Source: Candidatus Coatesiibacteriota bacterium (GTDB lineage Bacteria; RBG-13-66-14). From it: a DNA stretch of 9,080 nucleotides. Each line of letters starts with the position of its first letter. Position 1 is the first letter of the stretch. Shown piece by piece: positions 1 through 6,920 of the stretch. The notes under the pieces were generated by a model. It worked only from the letters and a program-made list of their open reading frames with translations. It did no database searches and was not told where the DNA came from. The stretch is from positions 1 through 9,080 of the forward strand of contig WJMB01000067.1 of NCBI GenBank assembly GCA_014728185.1, written 5' to 3'. A program made the position numbers and the translations under genes.

Positions 1-840
1 ATCCTGCCAGGTCTCCCCGCCGTCGGTGCTGCGGTGATAGGTATTGTACGCGCCGTAATGGATCGTCCCCGGATCGAAGCAGACCACCCCGCCCCAACCG
101 CTGACCGAGTCTTCGTCACTGGAGCCGAAGAACTCGAAGCTGCCTCCCCCGTCATTGGAGTAGAAGCAGTAGGGGTTGGATCCGTACCCACCGCCGCTGA
201 AGGCCACGAGTTGTCCATCGGCGTCCAGACGGGACAGCTCGCCGCTCAAGTAGGAATCGTAGGTGACGTCGAAACCGTGCTCCTCCAGCTTCGCCGCCAA
301 ATAATCCTGGGATCGCTGGTTGCCCTCGGTGTGGGCGTAGCGCGTGCGGAAAGCGGCCAGGTCGTAATCGAAGTCCTCGATCGTTTCCAAACGGATGGCG
401 TTGACCAGGTACTCGATCAACTCATCCTGATCGGCCATAGGACGCGGCGGAAACGGGCTGACCGATCCGGTGCGCAGCGGCAGGAAGCGCTGGTAGTAAA
501 GGTTGGGGTCGGCGCAAACCGCCCAGAGATCCTCCTCGGTCCAACGGCAGAGCAAACCACCGTCGGGCAGCTCGACGATGACACCGCTGGGCTCGACGCC
601 GGGATGCCGGTAGTGATTCGCGTAATAAAGCTGTCCCTCGCTGGAATCCCAGACCACGCTACGGGCCGTCGGTTCGGCCGTGGTGTAAAGGCTCCACCCT
701 CCCGCCGAGGAATGGAAGACCGCACCCGAAGGGACGACGGCGTCTTCGGCGGTCTCGACGACCGTTAGATTCAGCTCCGCCGCGGGGACGGCGGATACCG
801 TGAGACAGAGCAGCAACGTCAAGAAAAGCAGGCGGCTCAT
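1..840 (-). CDS. Secreted Asp-box (BNR-like) protein with M28-peptidase-like segment, partial
   Basis: This gene reads leftward from ATG at 840 and is open for 280 codons to the window edge, so the C-terminus is missing. Residues 1-21 (MSRLLFLTLLLCLTVSAVPA) form a clear signal peptide, so the product is exported. Around residues 173-192 the stretch GNQRSQDYLAAKLEEHGFDV resembles the N-terminal helix of M28-family metallopeptidases. No metal ligands are visible because that part would lie outside the window. Two Asp-box motifs follow (SNDGGGSF at 228-235 and STDGGETW at 271-278), the hallmark of BNR/sortilin-type beta-propeller blades. A GGGAG ribosome site lies 7 bases before the ATG, and a sigma-70-type promoter lies upstream at 1094-1122. 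Export and propeller repeats are seen directly. Peptidase identity is inference, and a purely structural propeller protein is the alternative. Confidence 0.82.
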   Translation of the reverse strand, partial: MSRLLFLTLLLCLTVSAVPAAELNLTVVETAEDAVVPSGAVFHSSAGGWSLYTTAEPTARSVVWDSSEGQLYYANHYRHPGVEPSGVIVELPDGGLLCRWTEEDLWAVCADPNLYYQRFLPLRTGSVSPFPPRPMADQDELIEYLVNAIRLETIEDFDYDLAAFRTRYAHTEGNQRSQDYLAAKLEEHGFDVTYDSYLSGELSRLDADGQLVAFSGGGYGSNPYCFYSNDGGGSFEFFGSSDEDSVSGWGGVVCFDPGTIHYGAYNTYHRSTDGGETWQD

Positions 841-934
841 GGCGACTCCCGGGGTTGAGTGACTGGACGTTTCGAAACCTCGGCGACAATCTCCCCCGGC
901 AAACCCACCACAATTCGGCGGACAACCGAGGCGT

Positions 935-950
935 TGGCACGTTTCTTGCA
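935..950 (+). promoter_or_regulatory. Sigma-54-type promoter match, rightward (element 1, left arm)
   Basis: TGGCACG-TTTC-TTGCA is a perfect -24/-12 match. If active, transcription would begin near 961 and run through the other arm toward the VIT/VWA gene, giving a leader of about 500 bases. Because the same sequence recurs in a repeat element that also sits between convergent genes, activity is uncertain. Confidence 0.4.
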
Positions 951-1020
951 ATCCCTTGCCCGGCGCGTCGCGTCAAAACACGCTCGTCCGCTCCGATACC
1001 GCGTGGCCGTTGAGATGTTT

Positions 1021-1036
1021 TGCAAGAAACGTGCCA
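1021..1036 (-). promoter_or_regulatory. Sigma-54-type promoter match, leftward (element 1, right arm)
   Basis: This is the exact reverse complement of the left-arm site and points at the leftward Asp-box gene. The predicted start near 1010 gives a leader of about 170 bases. It would overlap the rightward transcript for about 50 bases. Activity is uncertain for the same reason as its partner. Confidence 0.4.
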
Positions 1037-1093
1037 ACGCCGGCCGGGGGTTGTAAACCGGCGGAATGGGCCCGCCGAGGTTTCGACCCGTCC

Positions 1094-1122
1094 AGTATAG
1101 CCGCTGCGACCCCGACTGGCAA
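1094..1122 (-). promoter_or_regulatory. Sigma-70-type promoter for the leftward Asp-box gene
   Basis: On the minus strand, TTGCCA (1122-1117) and TATACT (1099-1094) each match the -35 and -10 consensus at 5 of 6 positions, with the optimal 17-base spacer. The start would fall near 1087, giving a leader of about 245 bases that includes the whole inverted-repeat element. Confidence 0.55.
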
Positions 1123-1148
1123 CGCCGGGCTTGGGTAGCATAGGTTTC

Positions 1149-1178
1149 GTGACATTTCCCGTTCCGTCGACGTATAGT
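1149..1178 (+). promoter_or_regulatory. Sigma-70-type promoter for the VIT/VWA gene
   Basis: GTGACA (1149-1154) and TATAGT (1173-1178) are each 5 of 6 matches with an 18-base spacer. The start would fall near 1185, leaving a leader of about 270 bases before ATG 1457. It is back to back with the leftward promoter, only 26 bases away, so the two could share a regulator. Confidence 0.5.
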
Positions 1179-1456
1179 AGTAATCGGTTTGACGTGTGTC
1201 ACGAAGACGCCAAAAGATCGAGACACTCTTTCGGGTTCACCCTCCAGGTGGTCACCGGCCTCATACCGGCTTCAACGTCGCTCACAGCTTTCAGCGGCTT
1301 ACGAGGTCACGTGACCGCTCTTCGTCAAGCGATCCGCTTCCACCTTCGTGGAAAGCCGGGGCCTGGACCTTGAGCCCCTGGGTCTGGAACTATTGCCAGT
1401 CCCGCCGCCACCGGCAGATACCGTGGGTGGGAGCTTGATTTCATCGGGAGGAAGAA

Positions 1457-3574
1457 ATGCGCAATCCTGCGATCATACTGCCGATTCTGCTGACCTGCGG
1501 CGCCGTCCTGGCCGACGGCGTCGTCGTCCCCTACTACTACTTCGAAGAGCCCCAGGGTCCGCCGGAGATCCGGGTGACCATCGACGTGCACCGGGTGACG
1601 GTGGACATCGACGGCGGCCTGGCGGTGACCGAGGTCTACGAGGAGTTCGTCAACCGCTACGATTACTCCATCGAAGCGGTCTATCTCTTCCCGGTGCCCG
1701 AAAACGCCGCCGTGGATCGCTTCAGCGTCGTCGTCGACGGCCGCGAGGTTACCGCCGAGGCCCTGCCCGCCGAGGAGGCCGCCGAGCTCTACACCACGGC
1801 GCTGCGTGAGGGCGGCCGGGCGTCGCTGCTCGAGTTCATGGGCCGGGGAGCCTTCCGGGCCTCCCTGGGTGTCTTGGAGCCCGGCGAACGACTACCGGTG
1901 ACCATCAGCTACAGCGAACTTCTGGAGCCCGCCGACGGTCTCTACCACTACTCCTATCCCCTGGACATCGAAGCCTTCACCTACGATCCCGTCACCGCGC
2001 TGTCCATCGACGTCGAGCTGCGCTCTGAACAGCCGGTGCTCAACGTCTACTCGACCAGCCACGCCGTGGAACCCCGGCGGACGAACGACGCCGTGATCGT
2101 CGAGTACCGGGAGCAGGGCGCGCGGCCGGACAGCGACTTCGAGCTCTACTACAAGACCTCGACGGACGAGTTGGCCGCCAGCCTGCTCACTGACGCCGCC
2201 GAGGACGGCGGGGGCGGCTTCCTGCTGGTGTTGACTCCCCAGCCCGAACCCCGGGACGGCACCCTGCCCAAGGACATCGTCTTCTGTTTCGACATCTCGG
2301 GCTCGATGCGCGGCGAGAAGTTGGATCAGGCCCGCTCCGCCCTCCAGTACTGCCTGGAGCGCCTGGATCCCCGTGACCGCTTCGAGGTGATCGTCTTCTC
2401 CACCGAGGTCCGCGGACTTTTCGACGGCCTGGTGGCTGCCGACGAGGACAATCTCGACCGAGCCGTCGAGTTCGTCGGCGGCCTGGAGGCCGAGGCGCGC
2501 ACCAACCTCGACGGCGCCCTGCGCGCCGGATTGAAGCTGCTCGACAACGATAACGAACGCCCCCGCTCCCTGGTCTTTCTGACCGACGGCAAGCCCACCG
2601 TCGGAGTGCGCGACGACGTCTCCATCGTCGATAACGTGCTGGAACTCGACTCCGCGTCGCGGGCCTACATCTTCGGCGTCGGGCATGACCTCAACGCCGT
2701 GCTGCTGGACCATCTGGCGCGGGTCCAGCGCGGCACCGTGGTCTACATCGAGCCCGGCGAGGACCTGCAGGCCGCGATTACCGGATTCTACGAGAAGATC
2801 CACGGGCCGGTGCTGACCGACCTCGAGCTTGACTTCGGCGGCGCCGGGGCCTACGACCTCTACCCGCCGACACCGCCGGATCTGTTCGCCGGCGAGCAAC
2901 TGACCCTGGCCGGCCGCTTCGCCGAGCCCGGCGTCCACACGCTGACCCTGACCGGTAACTCCGGAGGAGAGATCGTCCGCCGCGACTTCGCTCTGGACTT
3001 CGGTCAACAGAACAACGACGCCGTCGAGCTGATCTGGGCCAGGCGCAAGGTCGGCTTCCTGCTGGAGCAGATCCGCCTCGAGGGCGAGGATGAAAGCCTG
3101 GTCGAGCAGGTCGAGGAGCTGGCCCTGCGCTACGGCATCGTCACCCCCTACACCAGCCTGGCCTGGGCCGACGCGGAACCCGAAGCCGGTTACGCCGTCG
3201 GAGATCCCGCCGTCAACTACGCCCTTCACGAAGCCGCCGACGGCGCCGGTTTCGGCACCGGCGGAGCCCCCCGCGAGGGCGCCGGCGCCGTGGCCGAGAG
3301 CAAGGCAATCGATGAACTGCAGGCCGGCGTCGGCGGGCGCGGTTCCGTCGGAGTCCGCCGCGCCCTGGGCCGGGCCTTCTACCTCCTCGACGGCGTCTGG
3401 ACCGACGGCGAGTACGACGAGGAGACCATGACGCCCGAGGAAATCATCCAGGCCTCCGACGAGTTCTTCGAGCTGCTCGAAGAGCATCCCGAGGCCGCCG
3501 AGGCCCTGGCGCTGGGCGAGCGGGTGATCGTCGTCCTCGACGGGGTAGCCTACGCCGTCGTCCCGGCCGAGTAG
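1457..3574 (+). CDS. Secreted VIT domain and von Willebrand factor A domain protein
   Basis: This is a complete 705-residue protein starting at ATG 1457, with GGGAGG at 1446-1451 as ribosome site. A signal peptide (about residues 1-19, ending VLA) directs export. Residues about 38-165 match the VIT domain of inter-alpha-trypsin inhibitor heavy chains, including the EAVYLFPVPENAAV region and an LLEFMGRGAF segment. A VWA domain covers about 268-440 with an intact MIDAS metal site: DISGS at 279-283, Thr349 in RTNLDGA and Asp377 in TDGKPT. The last 70 or so residues (ALGRAFYLLDGVWTDG to the end) resemble the C-terminal module of bacterial VIT/VWA proteins, and the length is usual for the family. 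The role is probably metal-dependent adhesion or protein binding outside the cytoplasm. The exact partner cannot be read from the sequence. A Gly/Ala-rich linker lies at about 595-625. Confidence 0.95.
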   Translation: MRNPAIILPILLTCGAVLADGVVVPYYYFEEPQGPPEIRVTIDVHRVTVDIDGGLAVTEVYEEFVNRYDYSIEAVYLFPVPENAAVDRFSVVVDGREVTAEALPAEEAAELYTTALREGGRASLLEFMGRGAFRASLGVLEPGERLPVTISYSELLEPADGLYHYSYPLDIEAFTYDPVTALSIDVELRSEQPVLNVYSTSHAVEPRRTNDAVIVEYREQGARPDSDFELYYKTSTDELAASLLTDAAEDGGGGFLLVLTPQPEPRDGTLPKDIVFCFDISGSMRGEKLDQARSALQYCLERLDPRDRFEVIVFSTEVRGLFDGLVAADEDNLDRAVEFVGGLEAEARTNLDGALRAGLKLLDNDNERPRSLVFLTDGKPTVGVRDDVSIVDNVLELDSASRAYIFGVGHDLNAVLLDHLARVQRGTVVYIEPGEDLQAAITGFYEKIHGPVLTDLELDFGGAGAYDLYPPTPPDLFAGEQLTLAGRFAEPGVHTLTLTGNSGGEIVRRDFALDFGQQNNDAVELIWARRKVGFLLEQIRLEGEDESLVEQVEELALRYGIVTPYTSLAWADAEPEAGYAVGDPAVNYALHEAADGAGFGTGGAPREGAGAVAESKAIDELQAGVGGRGSVGVRRALGRAFYLLDGVWTDGEYDEETMTPEEIIQASDEFFELLEEHPEAAEALALGERVIVVLDGVAYAVVPAE

Positions 3575-3623
3575 GCGGGCGAGACCTTTGCCGAAACATA
3601 CGCAAAGACGATAACCCTGAAAC

Positions 3624-3706
3624 GGCTTTGGCACGTTTCTTGCAGCGGTGCGACAAACCTTCTGGAACGAGGCCGCGTCCGACACCGCAAGAAACGTGCC
3701 AAAGCC
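3624..3706. repeat. Inverted-repeat element, copy 2, with sigma-54 consensus
   Basis: The left arm 3624-3643 and the right arm 3687-3706 are perfect 20-base reverse complements around a 43-base loop. The complementarity partly continues inward (GCGGTG against CACCGC with a small offset). The arms carry the same 16-base core as copy 1 and the same outer GGC, with one base different (GGCTTTGG against GGCGTTGG). The loop is unrelated to that of copy 1 by eye. Here the element lies between the ends of two converging genes, where outward transcription would be antisense to both. That favours a dispersed palindromic repeat or RNA hairpin over ordinary promoters. Confidence 0.9.
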
Positions 3707-3767
3707 TCCACCACCGTCGCGGAGGGGCTACTTCGATCTTGGACCAGGCAAAGGTCTCGTATGAGAC

Positions 3768-3793
3768 AACGCCGACCCCGCGGGGTCGGCGTT
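3768..3793. terminator. Palindromic terminator between convergent genes
   Basis: AACGCCGACCCCG is followed directly by its reverse complement, a perfect 13-bp GC-rich stem. On the plus strand a short TTT and a T-richer stretch follow; on the minus strand the T run is weaker. It lies 194 bases after the VIT/VWA stop and 20 bases after the TPR gene stop, so it could serve both. The short T tracts keep this from being a textbook intrinsic terminator. Confidence 0.6.
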
Positions 3794-3812
3794 TCCTCGT
3801 GTTTCGAGATAC

Positions 3813-6641
3813 CTAAGCGGAATCGGCTGCGGGGGCGTTGTCTAGAAAGGCGCGGATCCGCGGGCGTTTGAGGAAGGCGGCCTTGAGGTCCTCGCGGTTG
3901 AAGTCGGCGAGGATGCGGTCCAGGTCGTCGCGGGCGGCCTGGTAGGAGTGGGCCGCCTGGGCGGTTTCGCCCTGGGTCCGGTGGATGCGGGTCAACAGCC
4001 AGTAGATCCGGAAGCGCGATTCGGGTATGTTGAGGCGATCGGCGACCTCGAGGGCGGACAGGGCCCACTCGGCGGCTTCGTCAAAACGCAGGCGGGCCAG
4101 CATCAGCTCGCCGGACTCCAGAGAGACCGACACGGTCAGGCGCTTGCTGCTGAGGTCTTCGCCGGCCGTGCGAATCCGCTCGAGGAACTCGGCGGCCTCG
4201 TCGAAACGCTCCTGGAGGCGCAGCATCCGCGCGGTGTTCGTGTCGAGGAGCAGGGCGAACAGGCGCATGTCGTGTTCGTGGTAGAACTCGGCGGTTTGGC
4301 GATAGAGGCGTTCGGCGAGCTCCGGGTTGCCCTGCTGCTCGGCGATGTTGGCCATGATGTAGGCGATGATGTGACGGTTGCCCTGGGTGGGTTCGTTACT
4401 CTGCTCGGGATGGGCCTTCCCCTCGCTGAGCAGCTTGAGATAGTACTGGGTGCGATCGATGAATCCCAGATCGAGCCAGATCATCCCCAGGTTGGACCAG
4501 ATGCTGACCATGCTCTCCAGGTCGCCGGTGTTCGTGAAGTACCTTTCGCAGGTCTCCAGACAGGAGAGGGCGGACTCGAGAAAGCCCCAACTGTGGTAGA
4601 TCAACCCGAGGTTGTTGAGGATGCTCAGCTTCTCATGGGAGTGGCCGTAGAGATCGAGCAGTGTCAGGCTCTCCAGGTAACCCTCGATTGCCGCTTCGAG
4701 CTCGCCCATTTGGTAGCGGGTCATGGCCGTAAGGGAGAGGGCGTGGAACTCCCCGACGGCGAAGCCGACGCGTCGGGCGATCGAGTGGGCCAATTCGAAG
4801 TGTTCGAGGGCCGCCTCCAGTTGTCCGCCGGCCTTGGCGATTCGCCCCAGTTCGAGTTCGGCGGAAACGCTGAGCTCGTTTTCGAGGTTTTCGTCGGCGA
4901 GTTCGCACTGGAGCTCCTCGATATACCCTTTCGCCGCCTGGTGGTTGCGCTGGACGCGCTCCAGCTCGGTCCTGGAGAGCAGAGCCAGACGGCGGGCGGC
5001 GGGCGAGTCCAGCTCGTTGAAGCGCTCGACGAGCTTCACGGCGCGCTCCCGACGGTTGGACTGCAGCAGCTTCATCACAGCCCGGCTCAGGACGCGGGCG
5101 GCGCGATCGGGGGATTGGAGGTAGTCGACGGCTCGCCGGTAGTGATCGGCGGCTGCGACGACGTCGTTACGCAGCTCCGCCAGGCGACCCCGGGCCTCCG
5201 CGAGCAGGCCGCGCCGGTCATCATCGAGATCGGTCGCGTAGGCCTTGAGATCGTCGACGAGGCGCACGGCGGTCTCGGCGTTGCGGCGTCCCAGCGCCGC
5301 CGTGACCAGGTGATAGAGTAGATCGAAGGCTGATCGCGGTTCGAGGGGCTGCTTGAGAAGCTCGCGGACCCGCTTCTCCATCCCGAGGACACTCTGTTGC
5401 AAGCCGCGCGCCATGAGGTAGTCGAGCAGATCGCCCAGCTCTTCCCGGGCGGCGGGCCACTTGTGCAACTCGAGGTGGTGGTCCAGGCGCATCAGGCGCT
5501 CGCCGTATAAATCCCGGGGCGGCTTGTACTCCAGGTGCCGCCGGGTGAGCCGCTCGGCCAGTTGATGGTCGGAGAAGTCGATGCTCCAGGTGAAGAAGTT
5601 CGTATCGGCCAGTGTGTAGCCCGCGTCGACGGATAAAACCAATCCCTTGCGCAGCAGCTCGTCGAGCTCGCCGGCCAGTTCATCTTCGGGCAGTTCGAGC
5701 GCGAATTCCAGCCGTCGGCTGTCGCAGACTGTTTGTTGCAGGGCCAGGGCCAGCAGGATGTTACGCTGCTTTTCATTGAGCCGCTGCCAGCGGGAGAGGA
5801 AGAGCTGGATCGGCGTCAGGGGGTAGTTGAGCCGACGATCGTAGCGCCCGTCGAGATCGATGTCGAAGTAGCGCCGCAGTTGGTTTGTGTAACTCAGGGA
5901 AGGGGTGAGCTCACGGAGGAATTTTTCGAACTGCTCGTGGGGCAGGTTCTCCTCGAGGACACGACCGAAGGAGCCCAGGTTCTCGCCGCCGATCTCCGGG
6001 ACGTAGCGGATGAAGAAGCTGTTGAGGCGGGAGAACAGACCGGGAACGTGAATCCGCTCATCGTAGTTGAGTACGATCAACAACCGCAGGTCGTGGATAC
6101 TCTCCAGCACTTTCTCCAGCAGGGTCAGTGATTCCAGGTCCAACTCACCGGAGTAGGCGCAGAGCGCCGCCGCGGAGGGCTTGTCGAAGCGCCGACTCAA
6201 AAGCTCCTTGATCAGGTTGAGCCGCATCCAGCTCAGATTCTCGGGCTCGAAGCCGTCGGGAACCTCGGCCTCGGGATCGAGCAGCCAGAGCCGCTCCTCG
6301 TGCTCGGGGGTGAGCTTGAGGCCGTCGGTTTGATCAAGGCCCAACAGCAGGCGGATCAGCGAGAGCGGTGTCTGGTGTCCGAAAATGCGCGGCAAGCTCA
6401 AGCCCTGGAAGCCCAGTTCCTGGAAGTAGCTCAGGACCTCGTCGATGAAGGAGGGTTCGCCCCGGCAACCCTCGCCGACGATCTCGATCAGTACGGGGTG
6501 TCGCTTGGCGTAAGCGGCGGCCTCTTCCAGGTTGCGCTTGAGATCGGAATCCAGCAGCGGACTGACGTAGGCCAGGTTGTAGGTGCGCCGGCCGACGCTC
6601 TTGGACGATGGGCGGAACTCGGGTGGAAGACGCAGGCTCAC
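3813..6641 (-). CDS. STAND/MalT-like TPR protein with degenerate P-loop domain
   Basis: The reading frame gives 942 residues from GTG 6641. The frame stays open to GTG 6755, but the extra 38 residues have atypical codons, no ribosome site and overlap the likely promoter. Residues 46-200 look like a P-loop NTPase: HPVLIEIVGEGCRGEPSFID sits where GxxGxGKS/T belongs but lacks the Lys and Ser/Thr (GEGCRGEPS at 56-64), and LRLLIVLNYDE (about 185-195) sits where Walker B belongs, with Asn for Asp. About 280-370 resembles the winged-helix part of STAND regulators (RWQRLNEKQRNILLALAL, then a YTLADTNFF strand). From about 395 onward the protein is helical TPR-type repeat, clearest around 670-740 (NNLGLIYHSWGFLESAL; SNLGMIWLDLGF). 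There is no signal peptide, so it should be a cytoplasmic scaffold or regulator. No DNA-binding LuxR-type C-terminus is seen. Family placement is inference; TPR content is secure. Confidence 0.85.
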   Translation of the reverse strand: MSLRLPPEFRPSSKSVGRRTYNLAYVSPLLDSDLKRNLEEAAAYAKRHPVLIEIVGEGCRGEPSFIDEVLSYFQELGFQGLSLPRIFGHQTPLSLIRLLLGLDQTDGLKLTPEHEERLWLLDPEAEVPDGFEPENLSWMRLNLIKELLSRRFDKPSAAALCAYSGELDLESLTLLEKVLESIHDLRLLIVLNYDERIHVPGLFSRLNSFFIRYVPEIGGENLGSFGRVLEENLPHEQFEKFLRELTPSLSYTNQLRRYFDIDLDGRYDRRLNYPLTPIQLFLSRWQRLNEKQRNILLALALQQTVCDSRRLEFALELPEDELAGELDELLRKGLVLSVDAGYTLADTNFFTWSIDFSDHQLAERLTRRHLEYKPPRDLYGERLMRLDHHLELHKWPAAREELGDLLDYLMARGLQQSVLGMEKRVRELLKQPLEPRSAFDLLYHLVTAALGRRNAETAVRLVDDLKAYATDLDDDRRGLLAEARGRLAELRNDVVAAADHYRRAVDYLQSPDRAARVLSRAVMKLLQSNRRERAVKLVERFNELDSPAARRLALLSRTELERVQRNHQAAKGYIEELQCELADENLENELSVSAELELGRIAKAGGQLEAALEHFELAHSIARRVGFAVGEFHALSLTAMTRYQMGELEAAIEGYLESLTLLDLYGHSHEKLSILNNLGLIYHSWGFLESALSCLETCERYFTNTGDLESMVSIWSNLGMIWLDLGFIDRTQYYLKLLSEGKAHPEQSNEPTQGNRHIIAYIMANIAEQQGNPELAERLYRQTAEFYHEHDMRLFALLLDTNTARMLRLQERFDEAAEFLERIRTAGEDLSSKRLTVSVSLESGELMLARLRFDEAAEWALSALEVADRLNIPESRFRIYWLLTRIHRTQGETAQAAHSYQAARDDLDRILADFNREDLKAAFLKRPRIRAFLDNAPAADSA

Positions 6642-6687
6642 GTTGGCACCCTGGAAGCGGGTTGAGAGGATTGGGTAGCTTGAGAGT

Positions 6688-6717
6688 AATTTACCATTCC
6701 CCGGGGCGCCATGTAAA
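6688..6717 (-). promoter_or_regulatory. Sigma-70-type promoter for the TPR gene
   Basis: On the minus strand, TTTACA (6717-6712; 5 of 6) and TAAATT (6693-6688; 4 of 6) lie 18 bases apart. The start near 6681 gives a leader of about 40 bases to GTG 6641. It lies downstream of the two earlier in-frame starts, which supports the shorter protein. Confidence 0.4.
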
Positions 6718-6748
6718 GCGCCTGACCCCATCGCAATTGCAACGTAAC

Positions 6749-6796
6749 GTTTCACTGGACAACGATATGTTTCAGATGTTTAGGTGGTTTGTTTCA
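6749..6796 (+). promoter_or_regulatory. Phased GTTTCA repeats, candidate activator-binding sites
   Basis: GTTTCA occurs at 6749-6754, 6769-6774 and 6791-6796, spaced 20 and 22 bases, or about two helical turns each. A weaker ATTTCA follows at 6852-6857, again near a whole number of turns. They lie about 90-135 bases upstream of the -24 element at 6884, the usual position for enhancer sites of sigma-54 activators. Binding is inference. Confidence 0.35.
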
Positions 6797-6882
6797 TTCG
6801 TCGTTGTGCCGGGAGTAACCGGCGATTGCTTGACTGCGCTATCAGCCTGATATTTCATGCCCTGGCTCATAGCATCCCAAAC

Positions 6883-6898
6883 TGGCACACTCCTTGCA
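6883..6898 (+). promoter_or_regulatory. Sigma-54 (RpoN) promoter
   Basis: TGGCACACTCCTTGCA has the invariant GG (6884-6885) and GC (6896-6897) exactly 10 bases apart and matches the consensus at all fixed positions except one. The start would be near 6909, just ahead of the ribosome site GAGGTG (6911-6916) and ATG 6921. Unlike the sites in the inverted repeats, it is single and sits directly before a gene. Confidence 0.8.
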
Positions 6899-6920
6899 GT
6901 ATTAACGGCCGAGGTGAAAG

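Larger units (their letters stand above)
930..1041. repeat. Inverted-repeat element, copy 1, with sigma-54 consensus in both arms
   Basis: The left arm (930-951) is a perfect 22-base reverse complement of the right arm (1020-1041); a 68-base loop separates them. Each arm contains TGGCACGTTTCTTGCA, which matches the sigma-54 -24/-12 consensus exactly, with GG and GC 10 bases apart. The two promoter-like sites face each other, at 935-950 rightward and 1021-1036 leftward. A 16-base core, TTGGCACGTTTCTTGC, recurs in both arms of the second copy at 3624-3706. The element lies in the leader of the leftward gene if the 1094-1122 promoter is used. It may be a pair of overlapping convergent sigma-54 promoters, a small mobile palindromic (MITE/REP-like) element, or an RNA hairpin. 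The repeat itself is certain; its role is not. Confidence 0.9.
841..1456. other. Divergent intergenic region, 616 bases
   Basis: This gap between the leftward Asp-box gene and the rightward VIT/VWA gene shows no convincing protein gene. Short open frames in it have neither ribosome sites nor protein-like composition. It holds the inverted-repeat element at 930-1041, a leftward promoter (1094-1122), a rightward promoter (1149-1178) and a structured-looking leader for the VIT/VWA gene. That leader has a perfect palindrome GGTCACGTGACC at 1305-1316, a hairpin TTCCAC/GTGGAA with a 4-base loop at 1338-1353, and GGGGC/GCCCC at 1358-1378. Confidence 0.7.
3575..3812. other. Convergent intergenic region, 238 bases
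   Basis: This gap between the stop of the VIT/VWA gene and the stop of the minus-strand TPR gene contains no gene. It holds the second inverted-repeat element and the terminator palindrome. Confidence 0.75.

Noticed and set aside
34..768. Open frame of 244 codons on the plus strand near the left edge
   Set aside because: The opposite strand has a signal peptide, Asp-box motifs, ribosome site and promoter; the plus-strand product has none.
930..1041. CRISPR-type reading of the repeated sequences
   Set aside because: The repeats are inverted, not direct, occur only twice and are far apart with no regular spacers or cas genes.
1892..3685. Long open frame (597 codons) on the minus strand opposite the VIT/VWA gene
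   Set aside because: It mirrors the GC3-biased codons of a clear VIT/VWA gene, its translation is repetitive Gly/Val/Asp/Gln-rich without known motifs, and it has no ribosome site.
3948..5321. Long open frame (457 codons) on the plus strand opposite the TPR gene
   Set aside because: It is an antisense shadow of the TPR gene caused by codon bias; the translation is low in protein-like features and the opposite strand has clear TPR motifs.
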